Assembly (NCBI GenBank): GCA_020851015.1
Contig: JADZDN010000152.1
Coordinates: 1-14,558 of the forward strand
Direction of reading: 5' to 3'
Origin: Alphaproteobacteria bacterium
Lineage (GTDB): Bacteria; Pseudomonadota; Alphaproteobacteria; JAEULC01
DNA: 14,558 nucleotides
The translations under genes were made by a program, and so were the position numbers. Below the pieces are notes generated by a model. It ran no database searches. It saw only the letters and a list, made by a program, of their open reading frames with translations, and was not told the origin of the DNA. Below, piece after piece: positions 1 to 6,960 of this stretch (its first letter is position 1; each line of letters starts with the position of its first letter).

Positions 1-51
1 CGCGGTACCACCAGTCCGCTCTGGGGTTTGGGGTACGCTGTCGATTCGGCC

Positions 52-81
52 ATGACCGCACTCCGCCTTCACTGCTATAAG
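52..81 (+). promoter_or_regulatory. Possible promoter for the dihydroorotase gene
   Basis: A -10-like TATAAG (76-81) lies 18 bp downstream of ATGACC (52-57), a one-mismatch relative of TTGACC. A second TATAAA occurs at 87-92 without a matching -35. This is the most AT-rich part of the leader before the TTG start at 150. The boxes are seen; promoter function is inferred. Confidence 0.35.
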
Positions 82-149
82 AAACCTATAAAGAGGGGCC
101 GGGGCGGCGGCAACCATCGCCGCGACCGCCCGAGGGACACGAGACGCAC

Positions 150-1481
150 TTGGACGACAGCCTGGATCTGCTGGTGGCGGGGGGGATCGCGGCGACGCCG
201 AACGGCATCGCGCGCGCCGATATCGGCGTGCGCGGCGGACGGATCGTGGCGCTGGGCGATCTGAAGAACGCCAAGGCGGCCGAGCGTATCGACGCCAGCG
301 GGTTGCACGTGCTGCCCGGCGCGATCGACACCCAGGTGCATTTCCGCGAGCCCGGCAACGAGCACAAGGAAGACCTGAACACCGGCACAGCCTGCGCCGT
401 GCTGGGCGGCGTCACCTGCGTGTTCGAGATGCCGAACACCAAGCCGCCGACGCTGACCCAGGCGGCGCTGGAGGACAAGCTGAAGCGCGCCGAGGGACGC
501 GCCTGGTCCGACCACGCCTTCTTCATCGGCGCCAGCGCGTCCAACGTGGATGAGTTGGCCGACCTGGAGATGCTGCCGGGCTGCTGCGGCGTGAAGATCT
601 TCATGGGATCGTCCACGGGCGGCCTGCTGGTGGAGGACGACGAGACGCTGGAGCGCGTTCTGGCCGGTGGTTTCCGCCGCGTCGCGGTCCATGCCGAGGA
701 CGAGCCGCGGCTGAAGCAGCGCAAAGAGATCGCCGAGCAGTCGCAGGATCCCGCCGCCCACCCCGAATGGCGCGACGCCGAGACCGCCATCCTGGCCACG
801 CGCCGCCTGCTGGCGCTGGCGCGCAAGGTGCATCGCCGCGTGCATGTGCTGCACATCACGACGGCCGAGGAGATCGACCTGCTGGCCGAGCACAAGGACA
901 TCGCCACCGTTGAGTGCACGCCGCAGCACCTGACCCTCGCCGCGCCGGATTGCTACAAGCGGCTGGGCACCAAGGCGGTGATGAACCCGCCGATCCGCGA
1001 CGAGCGCCATCGCGCCGGATTGTGGCACGGCATCGCCGCGGGCATCGTCGACGTGATCGGATCGGATCACGCGCCGCATACGCTTGAGGAGAAAGGCCAG
1101 GGCTATCCCAAGAGCCCATCGGGCATGCCCGGCGTGCAGACCCTGCTGCCGCTGCTGCTCGACCATCACGCGCAGGGCCGGCTGACGCTCGAGCGCGTGG
1201 TCGACCTGACCGCGACGGGCCCCGCGCGCATCTACAACATCGCGATGAAAGGCCGGATCGCCGTCGGCTACGACGCCGACCTGACGCTGGTCGACCTGAA
1301 GGCCAAGCGCGAGATCACCGACGCCGACAGCGCCAGCCGCTGCGGCTGGACACCCTTCGCCGGCATGAAGGTCACCGGCTGGCCCATGGCCACCATCCTG
1401 CGCGGCCACACGGTGATGCGCGACGGCGAGCTGATCGACGACCCGATCGGCCAACCCGTGCGCTTCCTCGAGACGCTGTAG
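150..1481 (+). CDS. pyrC: Dihydroorotase-type amidohydrolase (class I-like, 443 aa)
   Basis: This is a cytoplasmic metal-dependent cyclic amidohydrolase. It most likely interconverts N-carbamoyl-aspartate and dihydroorotate in pyrimidine synthesis. The N-terminal beta-sandwich (1-58) is followed by the TIM barrel. The signature GAIDTQVHFREPG lies around residues 57-69, with H64 and R66, then MPNT at 94-97. K149 in GVKIFMGS is the lysine carboxylated in the family. H181 (VAVHAED) and H235 (VLHITT) are the further zinc ligands, and D306 in GSDHAPHT is the catalytic aspartate. Position 62 is Gln where many members have the first His of HxH. The QVHFREPG form is, to my knowledge, a recognised subgroup, so activity is not excluded. 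The start is TTG, with a GAGG at 132-135 rather far upstream. Length is normal. No pyrB is visible beside it, so a hydantoinase-like role on another ring amide remains possible. Confidence 0.88.
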   Translation: MDDSLDLLVAGGIAATPNGIARADIGVRGGRIVALGDLKNAKAAERIDASGLHVLPGAIDTQVHFREPGNEHKEDLNTGTACAVLGGVTCVFEMPNTKPPTLTQAALEDKLKRAEGRAWSDHAFFIGASASNVDELADLEMLPGCCGVKIFMGSSTGGLLVEDDETLERVLAGGFRRVAVHAEDEPRLKQRKEIAEQSQDPAAHPEWRDAETAILATRRLLALARKVHRRVHVLHITTAEEIDLLAEHKDIATVECTPQHLTLAAPDCYKRLGTKAVMNPPIRDERHRAGLWHGIAAGIVDVIGSDHAPHTLEEKGQGYPKSPSGMPGVQTLLPLLLDHHAQGRLTLERVVDLTATGPARIYNIAMKGRIAVGYDADLTLVDLKAKREITDADSASRCGWTPFAGMKVTGWPMATILRGHTVMRDGELIDDPIGQPVRFLETL

Positions 1482-1549
1482 CCTGCCGGCAACGCAGCAG
1501 TAGACGCCGGCTGGACTATTTGGCGCAAACCCTTTAACGGGGCGGCGCC

Positions 1550-2878
1550 ATGGCGCTGTCCCTCGGCCATCACCTCGTAGAACTGCTGCGCCTGTCCGCG
1601 CCGGTCATCGTCGCGCGCACGGGGATCATGGCCATGTCGATCGTCGACGTTGCGTTCCTGGGCCGCGCCGGGGCCGACCAGGTGGCGTTCATGGCGATCG
1701 CCGGCGTGGGCATCGGCACGATGATCGTGGGCTCGATCGGGCTGATGGTCGGCACCATGGTCGAGACATCGCACGCACTGGGCGCGGGGCGCGAGCGCGA
1801 ATGCGGCCAGGTCTGGCGCCGGTCCCTGCTCTATGCGCTGGTCGCGGGCGTGGCGGGCGCGGTGCTCTGCCTGTTCGGCGAGCCGCTGTTCCGCCTGACC
1901 GGCCAGGCGCCCGACATCGCCAGCGGCGCGGCGCGCGTGTTGACGATCCTGGGGCTCTGCCTGCCCGGGACGACGCTGTTCGTCACCACGACGTTCTTCC
2001 TGGAGGCGATCAAGCGGCCGTTGCCGGGCATGATCACGATCCTGCTCGCCAACCTGCTCAATGCCTTCCTCAACTGGGTGTTCGTGCCGGGCAATCTCGG
2101 CCTGCCGGCGATGGGCGCGGAAGGTTCGGCGCTGGCCACCGGCATCACGCGGCTGGTCATGGCGGCCATGCTGATCGGCTACGTGCTGGTGATGCCCGAC
2201 CATGCGCGCTTCGCCGTGCGCGAGCGTCCGCCAGGCGGCTGGCGCGCGGGAGCCAAGGCACGGCAGATGGGCTACGCCACCGGCGCGAGCTACGCGCTGG
2301 AGGCGGCGGCCTTCGGGTCGATGAGCGTCTATGCGGGCTGGCTGGGCGTGCGCGACCTCGCCGCTTGGTCGATCGCGCTCAACGCCATGTCCTTCGTGTT
2401 CATGATCGCGGTCGGGCTGGGCGTGGGCACGGCGGTGCGCGTCGGCCATGCGCGGGGGCGCGGCGACCGAAGCGAGATGGCGGTGGCCGGCTGGGTGGGC
2501 CTGGGCGCGACCGCCGCCGCCATGGGGCTGGCGTCGCTGGGGTTCCTGTTCTTCGCGACGCCGCTCGCGCGCCTGTTCACCGACGAGCCGGCGCTGCTGG
2601 CGCTCGCCGCCGCCACGCTGGTGATGGGATCCTGGGTCATGGTCGTGGACGGCGGCCAAGGCATGATGCTGTCGGCGGTGCGCGCGACCGGCGATACCTG
2701 GGTCCCCACGGCAATGCACTTCACCGCCTATTTCGGCGTGATGATCCCGCTGGCCTGGGCGCTGGCTTTCCCGTTGCGGCTGGGCACGGCGGGATTGTTC
2801 CTGGCGATCCTCGCCGCCAGTGTCATCGCCGTGCTGCTGTTGTCCTGGCGGTTCCATCGGCGCTGTGCGGTGGCATGA
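1550..2878 (+). CDS. MATE-family multidrug efflux transporter, copy 1 (442 aa)
   Basis: This is an inner-membrane MATE (multidrug and toxic compound extrusion) antiporter expected to export organic cations or other compounds using an ion gradient. The protein is hydrophobic throughout, with about 12 predicted membrane segments in two homologous halves and a basic loop around 219-236. Family-like stretches include AFLGRAG (35-41), FFLEAIKRP (149-157) and GTAVRVGH (293-300), and RATGDTWVP lies near the C-terminal end. Length is typical for the family. The ATG start is preceded only by a weak purine stretch (AACGGGG, 1536-1542). The gene begins 68 bp after the dihydroorotase stop with no clear terminator between, and its stop overlaps the start of a second MATE gene. 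Substrate is unknown. Confidence 0.9.
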   Translation: MALSLGHHLVELLRLSAPVIVARTGIMAMSIVDVAFLGRAGADQVAFMAIAGVGIGTMIVGSIGLMVGTMVETSHALGAGRERECGQVWRRSLLYALVAGVAGAVLCLFGEPLFRLTGQAPDIASGAARVLTILGLCLPGTTLFVTTTFFLEAIKRPLPGMITILLANLLNAFLNWVFVPGNLGLPAMGAEGSALATGITRLVMAAMLIGYVLVMPDHARFAVRERPPGGWRAGAKARQMGYATGASYALEAAAFGSMSVYAGWLGVRDLAAWSIALNAMSFVFMIAVGLGVGTAVRVGHARGRGDRSEMAVAGWVGLGATAAAMGLASLGFLFFATPLARLFTDEPALLALAAATLVMGSWVMVVDGGQGMMLSAVRATGDTWVPTAMHFTAYFGVMIPLAWALAFPLRLGTAGLFLAILAASVIAVLLLSWRFHRRCAVA

Positions 2879-4206
2879 TCGCGATGCGCCAGCCGCTCCG
2901 CGCGCACCTCGCCGAGATGGGGCGGCTGGCGAGCCCGGTCGTGCTGTCGCGCAGCGGCATCATGGCGATGGCGCTGGTCAACCTGGCCTTCCTGGGCCGC
3001 GCCGGCATCGAGCAGGTCGCCTACATGGCTGCGGCCGGCGTGCCGGTGGGGGTGGTGCTGGTGGCCTGCAACGGCATGATGAGCGGCACGCTGGTCGCCG
3101 CGTCGCACGCGCTGGGCGGCGGCGATGCGCGCGAGGCCGGGCAGGTGTGGCGCCGCGCCCTGCCCTTCGCCGTCATCGTCGGATTCATTGGCGCCTGCCT
3201 CTGCCTGTTTGGCGAATCCGTGCTGCGCGCGACGGGACAGGACGCGGCGATCGCCGCCGGCGCGGCGCCGGTGCTGCTGATCCTGGGCCTGTCGCTGCCG
3301 GGCAATGCGCTGTTCTTCGCCTCGGCGTTCTTCCTGGAGGCGATCAAGCGGCCCGTGCCGGCGGTTGCCGCCATCCTGCTCGCCAACCTGGTGAACGCGG
3401 GGCTGAACTGGGTGCTGGTGTTCGGCCATCTGGGCGCGCCGGCGCTGGGTGCCGTCGGCTCGGCGATCGCGACCAGCGTGGCGCGCTACCTGATGGCGGC
3501 CGCGCTGATCGTCTACGTGCTGGTGATGGCGGAGCACCGGCGCTACGGCGTGCGCCAGCGGCCCAAGGCCTGGTGGCGCGACGGGGCGGTGGCGCGGTCG
3601 ATCGGCTACGCCGCCGGCACCAGTTCCGGCCTGGAATCCTCGGCCTTCGGCGCGATGACCCTGTTCGCCGGCTGGTTCGGCGCGACGACGCTGGCTGCCT
3701 ATTCGATCGCGCTCAACGCCTGGACGCTGATGTTCATGGCGGGGATCGGGCTGGGGATCGGCACGGCGGTGCGCGTGGGCCACGCGACGGGCGCCGGCGA
3801 CCGCCACGCGATGCGCGAGGCCGGCTGGGTGGGGCTGGGTGTCGTGGTGGCCATGATGACGGTGGTCTCGTACTGCTTCGTCGCGTTCAACGCGCAGCTC
3901 GCCGCCGTGTTCACCACCGACCCGCGCCTGGCGGCCGACGCGGCGGCGATGCTGGCGATGTGCGCCTGGGTGATGCTGATCGACTCGGGCAAGTCGGTGA
4001 TGCTGCAGGCCGTGCGCGGCACCGGCGACACCTGGGTTCCCACCGTGGCGCAGTTCGTGCTGGTCTTCGGCGTGATGGTGCCGAGCGCCTATGTGCTGGC
4101 CTTCACGCTGGGCTTCGGCCCCGCCGGCCTGTTCCTCGGCATGCTCGCCGCCGCCATCACGTCGCTGCTGTTCCTGGTCTGGCGGTTCTGGATGCGATGC
4201 AGGTGA
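2875..4206 (+). CDS. MATE-family multidrug efflux transporter, copy 2 (443 aa)
   Basis: This is a second inner-membrane MATE antiporter, paralogous to the gene just upstream. Residues 28-103 match residues 25-100 of copy 1 without gaps at about 59% identity by hand count. Shared stretches include FFLEAIKRP (152-160 here), GTAVRVGHA and GTGDTWVP. About 12 membrane segments are predicted. The ATG at 2875 overlaps the upstream TGA as ATGA, which indicates translational coupling. An internal ATG at 2884 is an alternative start. The open frame continues upstream inside copy 1, but that part is a GC-rich shadow without hydrophobic segments. The gene ends 10 bp before the promoter of the toxin-antitoxin module. 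Substrate is unknown. Confidence 0.9.
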   Translation: MIAMRQPLRAHLAEMGRLASPVVLSRSGIMAMALVNLAFLGRAGIEQVAYMAAAGVPVGVVLVACNGMMSGTLVAASHALGGGDAREAGQVWRRALPFAVIVGFIGACLCLFGESVLRATGQDAAIAAGAAPVLLILGLSLPGNALFFASAFFLEAIKRPVPAVAAILLANLVNAGLNWVLVFGHLGAPALGAVGSAIATSVARYLMAAALIVYVLVMAEHRRYGVRQRPKAWWRDGAVARSIGYAAGTSSGLESSAFGAMTLFAGWFGATTLAAYSIALNAWTLMFMAGIGLGIGTAVRVGHATGAGDRHAMREAGWVGLGVVVAMMTVVSYCFVAFNAQLAAVFTTDPRLAADAAAMLAMCAWVMLIDSGKSVMLQAVRGTGDTWVPTVAQFVLVFGVMVPSAYVLAFTLGFGPAGLFLGMLAAAITSLLFLVWRFWMRCR

Positions 4207-4216
4207 TTGACGGTGG

Positions 4217-4245
4217 TTGACTTGTATGTACGTACTATTTACAAT
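4217..4245 (+). promoter_or_regulatory. Sigma70-type promoter of the brnTA module
   Basis: TTGACT (4217-4222) and TACAAT (4240-4245) are separated by exactly 17 bp. Each differs from consensus at one position. This is the best promoter in the window, lies in its most AT-rich stretch, and starts 10 bp after the MATE stop. A start of transcription near 4252 would give a leader of about 40 nt before brnT. Confidence 0.75.
4222..4244. promoter_or_regulatory. Candidate operator in the brnTA promoter spacer
   Basis: The perfect palindrome GTACGTAC (4228-4235) sits between the -35 and -10 boxes. It is flanked by the inverted pair TTGTA (4222-4226) and TACAA (4240-4244), whose centre is about 1.5 bp off that of the inner palindrome. 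BrnA-type antitoxins are known to autorepress through a ribbon-helix-helix domain, so this is the natural binding site. Binding itself is inferred. Confidence 0.4.
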
Positions 4246-4289
4246 CGCCATCCTTCGCGGGAGAAGCAGAAGCATGGAAAGAAAATTCG

Positions 4290-4574
4290 ATGGAAAACGT
4301 CGAATGGGATTCGCTGAAACGCGAATCCAACCTCGCGAAGCATGGAATTGACTTTGTCGGTGTCGTGGAACTGTTCGATGACCCGAGCCTGTTGGAGAAG
4401 CCAGATACGAGGCATGACTATGGCGAGCAACGGATCCAAGCAATGGGTCGCGTTCGCGATCAAGTGTTGTTTGTCGTTTACACATGGCGGGACGGAAAGC
4501 GCCGCCTGATCTCGGCCAGGAATGCAAACCGTGAAGAAAGACAGATCTACGAAGCGCACGCGACGCCTGCATGA
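4290..4574 (+). CDS. brnT: BrnT-family ribonuclease toxin (94 aa)
   Basis: This is the toxin of a type II BrnT/BrnA toxin-antitoxin system, a small RelE-like ribonuclease that blocks translation until bound by BrnA. The N-terminus has the family pattern EWD...NLAKHGIDF...FDDP (5-32). The C-terminal half carries the strands LFVVYTW and the signature ISARNANREERQIYE (74-88). Many relatives have ISARKA, so the Lys to Asn change at the sixth position of this motif is worth noting. Length is typical. GGAAAG (4277-4281) lies about 8 nt before the ATG. GC is visibly lower than in the neighbours (about 52% in 4321-4380 against 78% in 3901-3960), suggesting horizontal acquisition. It overlaps the antitoxin gene by 53 bp. 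Confidence 0.9.
   Translation: MENVEWDSLKRESNLAKHGIDFVGVVELFDDPSLLEKPDTRHDYGEQRIQAMGRVRDQVLFVVYTWRDGKRRLISARNANREERQIYEAHATPA
4518..4521 (+). promoter_or_regulatory. Shine-Dalgarno-like AGGA that bears on the brnA start
   Basis: AGGA ends immediately before the ATG at 4522, which is too close for that codon. It is 9 nt before the in-frame GTG at 4531. The GTG may therefore be the true start, removing three residues. Confidence 0.4.
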
Positions 4575-4833
4575 GGATCGCACGGACTGGAAGCGCGTCG
4601 CTGCCATGACCGAAGAAGAGATCATGGCAGCCTCCCTTGCCGATCCGGACGCCCAGCCCACGACGGCGGCCGACTGGGTTGGCGCCTATCAGCCCAACCG
4701 CATCGGCAAGGAATCGATCACGATCCGGCTGGACAAGGACGTGATCGAATGGTTCCGCGCCAAGGGCGAGGGCTATCAGACGCGCATCAACGACGCGCTG
4801 CGCCGGCACATCGCACGGCGCAAGGCAAGCTGA
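4522..4833 (+). CDS. brnA: BrnA-family ribbon-helix-helix antitoxin (up to 103 aa)
   Basis: This is the antitoxin partner of BrnT and probable autorepressor of the module. A charged N-terminus (1-28) leads to RTDWKRVAAMTEEEI (20-34), a stretch typical of the family and an argument against starting at the ATG at 4606. The C-terminal ribbon-helix-helix domain has the strand ESITIRLD (64-71), helix KDVIEWFRAKG (72-82) and GYQTRINDALRRHI (84-97), matching the BrnA/DUF4415 pattern. The start could be ATG 4522 or GTG 4531; the latter has better ribosome-binding spacing. In both cases it lies inside the 3' end of brnT, as expected for a coupled pair. In most described systems the toxin gene also comes first. 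Confidence 0.9.
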   Translation: MQTVKKDRSTKRTRRLHEDRTDWKRVAAMTEEEIMAASLADPDAQPTTAADWVGAYQPNRIGKESITIRLDKDVIEWFRAKGEGYQTRINDALRRHIARRKAS

Positions 4834-4910
4834 GCGCGCGTTGATGCCGTTGCTTGCGCGGCTGCGAGGATGGCGATGGCTTCATCGCCGCAGTTCGAGC
4901 TAAACGCCGC

Positions 4911-5648
4911 GTGACCAATCGAGGCAGCCGCATCCTGGTCCTCGGCGGCACCGGGTCGATCGGCGCTGCGGTCGTGGCCGCGCTGGTGCGGCGCGGCCAT
5001 CAGGTTACGGGGCTTGCGCGGTCCGAAGCTTCCGCCCGGCGGTTGTCCGCGATGGGGGCGCGGAGCATCGCGGGCGACATCGCCGCCCCGGCGGGATGGA
5101 TCGACCGCCTGGCGCCGATGGACGCGGTCGTCCATGCGGCGGCGGATTTCGCGTCCGACATGAATGCGGTCGAGACGGGGCTGCTGGACGCGCTGCTGCC
5201 GGCGCTCGGCCGGATACGGCCCAAGCCCCGCTTCGTCTACACCAGCGGCTGCTGGCTCTACGGCGCGACCGGCGACCGGGTGGCGGACGAGACCACGCCG
5301 TTCGACCCCCTGCCCGCCTTCGCCTGGATGGTGCCCAACCTCGGGCGCGTGCTGGCAAGCGACGACGTTGATGGCGTCGTGGTGCATCCGGCCATGGTCT
5401 ATGCCGGGCATGAGAGCGTGTTCCGGCGCTTCGCGGGGGATGCGCGCGCCGGCCGGCCGATCCGCGCGGTTGGCGGAGCCGCGGTGCGCTGGCCCCTGGT
5501 CCATCGCGACGACCTGGCGGCGCTCTATGCGCTGGCGCTGGAGCGGGGCGGGCGCGGCGAGAGCTATTGCGGCGCCAGTGTCGACGGCATGGCGGTCGGA
5601 ACGATCGCGGCCGCCGCCCGCGTTGCCGCCTGCGCCGCGACTCGCTAA
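4911..5648 (+). CDS. Atypical NAD(P)-dependent epimerase/dehydratase-like SDR, C-terminally short (245 aa)
   Basis: This is an extended/atypical SDR-fold protein of the NAD-dependent epimerase family; the substrate is not recognisable. The Rossmann glycine motif GGTGSIG is at 12-18, followed by VVHAAADF (73-80), YTSGCWLYG (110-118), VVHPAMVYAG (157-166) and RWPLVHRDDLA (193-203). The expected catalytic YxxxK is missing: the corresponding region reads FAWMVPNLGRVL (137-148). The protein ends soon after GESYCGASVDGMAVG, where I would expect relatives to run on for some 50-70 residues, so it looks truncated. I chose GTG 4911 because it puts the strand ILVLGG near the N-terminus. A TTG at 4854 would add 19 unlikely residues. 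There is no strong ribosome site for either. The gene sits between the toxin-antitoxin module and the thiolase, and may be a decaying remnant. Confidence 0.72.
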   Translation: MTNRGSRILVLGGTGSIGAAVVAALVRRGHQVTGLARSEASARRLSAMGARSIAGDIAAPAGWIDRLAPMDAVVHAAADFASDMNAVETGLLDALLPALGRIRPKPRFVYTSGCWLYGATGDRVADETTPFDPLPAFAWMVPNLGRVLASDDVDGVVVHPAMVYAGHESVFRRFAGDARAGRPIRAVGGAAVRWPLVHRDDLAALYALALERGGRGESYCGASVDGMAVGTIAAAARVAACAATR

Positions 5649-5694
5649 GGTTCTTCGCACACACCCCGACCAAGCATTGCTCCGGAGGTTCATC

Positions 5695-6861
5695 ATGACC
5701 GCCTGCATCGTCGGCTGGGCGCACAGCAAGTTCGGCAAGCATGACGGCGTCGATGTCGAGACGCTGATCGCCAAGGCCGCCGCCGGCGCGATGGCCGATG
5801 CCGGCATCGGGCCGGAGGACGTGGACGAAATCTATCTCGGCCACTTCAATGGCGGCTTCGTGCGCCAGGAATTCACCTCCTCGCTGGTGCTGCAGGCGTC
5901 GGACAAGCTGCGCTACAAGCCGACCACCCGGGTCGAGAACGCCTGCGCCACCGGATCGGCCGCGATCCGCCAGGGCGTGACCGCGATCGACGCCAAGCGG
6001 GCGCGCATCGTGCTGGTGGTGGGTGTCGAGAAGATGACCGAACTCAGCGGCCCCGAGATCGGCGGCGTGCTGATCAAGGCGGCCTACCAGAAGGAAGAAC
6101 GCAACATCGAGGGCGGCTTCGCCGGCGTGTTCGGCCGCATCGCCCAGCAGTATTTCCAGCGCCACGGCGACCAGTCCGACGCGCTGGCGCGCATCGCCGC
6201 CAAGAACCACAAGAACGGCGTGCAGAACCCGATGGCGCAGCTGCAGAAGGACCTGGGCTACGAGTTCTGCCGCACCGTATCGGAGAAGAACACGATCGTG
6301 GCCGGCCCGCTGAAGCGCACGGACTGCTCGCTGGTTTCGGACGGCGCGGCGGCGCTGGTGCTGGCCGATGTCGACACGGCGCTGGGCATGAAGAAGGCGG
6401 TGGTGTTCCGCGCCAACGAGCAGGTCAACGACTTCCTGCCGATGAGCAAGCGCGACATCGTCAAGTTCGAGGGCCCGGCCGTGGCCTGGAAGAAGGCGCT
6501 GGCCAAGGCGGGCATGAACATCCTCGACCTCAGCCTGGTCGAGACGCATGACTGCTTCACCATGGCCGAGCTGATCGAGTACGAGGCGATGGGGCTGACG
6601 CCGGAGGGCCAGGGCGCGCGCGCGATCCTGGAGGGCTGGACCGAGAAGGACGGCAAGCTGCCGGTCAACCCCTCGGGCGGGCTGAAATCCAAGGGCCACC
6701 CGATCGGCGCGACGGGCGTGTCGATGCACGTGCTGGCCTCGATGCAGCTTACCGGCGCCGCCGGCGGCATGCAGATCAAGGACGCCAAGCTCGCGGGCAT
6801 CTTCAACATGGGCGGCGCGGCGGTCGCGAACTACGTCAGCATCCTGGAACCGCTGCGGTAG
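5695..6861 (+). CDS. SCP-x-type thiolase / acetyl-CoA acetyltransferase family (388 aa)
   Basis: This is a cytoplasmic thiolase-superfamily enzyme that cleaves a 3-oxoacyl-CoA or condenses acyl-CoAs. The nucleophilic cysteine is C84 in ENACATGSAA (81-90). The remaining signatures are HDCFT (285-289), GGLKSKGHPIGATG (328-341, with H335) and the C-terminal NMGGAAVANY (371-380). The HDCF motif and ~390-residue length place it with the SCP-x/lipid-transfer-associated thiolases rather than the PhaA/FadA group. The start is secure: GGAGG at 5684-5688 is 6 nt before the ATG. It is followed, across a palindromic repeat, by an acyl-CoA synthetase. No DUF35 OB-fold partner, often encoded beside this thiolase type, is present in the window. 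Confidence 0.9.
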   Translation: MTACIVGWAHSKFGKHDGVDVETLIAKAAAGAMADAGIGPEDVDEIYLGHFNGGFVRQEFTSSLVLQASDKLRYKPTTRVENACATGSAAIRQGVTAIDAKRARIVLVVGVEKMTELSGPEIGGVLIKAAYQKEERNIEGGFAGVFGRIAQQYFQRHGDQSDALARIAAKNHKNGVQNPMAQLQKDLGYEFCRTVSEKNTIVAGPLKRTDCSLVSDGAAALVLADVDTALGMKKAVVFRANEQVNDFLPMSKRDIVKFEGPAVAWKKALAKAGMNILDLSLVETHDCFTMAELIEYEAMGLTPEGQGARAILEGWTEKDGKLPVNPSGGLKSKGHPIGATGVSMHVLASMQLTGAAGGMQIKDAKLAGIFNMGGAAVANYVSILEPLR

Positions 6862-6875
6862 CGGCCACTTCTCGC

Positions 6876-6943
6876 GGCCGGACCCCATGCTTCGACAAGC
6901 TCAGCATGAGGTCCTCATCCTGAGCCTGTCGAAGGATGAGGAC
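6876..6943 (+). repeat. Dispersed palindromic (REP-like) repeat, copy 1
   Basis: Two 21-nt arms (6890-6910 and 6914-6934) are inverted repeats with 2 mismatches around a 3-nt loop. The core is CTTCGACAAGCTCAG. The arms would form a strong RNA hairpin between the thiolase and acyl-CoA synthetase genes. Its first 39 nt (6876-6914) match the complement of 12871-12909 at 35 of 39 positions, so the conserved unit extends beyond the palindrome. There is no T-run, so it is not a classical terminator. Confidence 0.88.
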
Positions 6944-6960
6944 AGCGCGGTGACACGCTG

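Noticed and set aside
1..149. Possible tRNA 3' end or partial gene at the left edge
   Set aside because: The ACCACCA at 8-14 alone is not enough to call a tRNA end, and no partial coding frame there has recognisable sequence.
75..1454. Long minus-strand open frame across the dihydroorotase gene
   Set aside because: Shadow of a GC-rich gene: Arg/Gln/His/Ala-rich translation without domain motifs, fully opposite a well-supported enzyme.
1485..1511. GCCGGC inverted pair after the dihydroorotase stop as a terminator
   Set aside because: The stem is only 6 bp with a 15-nt loop and no T-run follows; GCCGGC is common in such DNA.
1801..2874. N-terminal extension of the MATE copy 2 frame into copy 1
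   Set aside because: Arg/Gly-rich sequence without membrane segments; the coupled ATG at 2875 gives a normal MATE N-terminus.
2728..4809. Very long minus-strand open frame opposite MATE copy 2 and brnTA
   Set aside because: Low-complexity His/Arg/Gln translation typical of antisense frames in GC-rich DNA; the + strand here encodes recognisable proteins.
5005..6888. Minus-strand frame of 627 codons opposite the SDR and thiolase
   Set aside because: No recognisable motif and Arg/His/Gln-rich; explained by codon bias of the thiolase gene.
6890..6934. Palindrome after the thiolase as a rho-independent terminator
   Set aside because: No T-run follows the stem, and the same unit recurs elsewhere in the opposite orientation, which fits a dispersed repeat.
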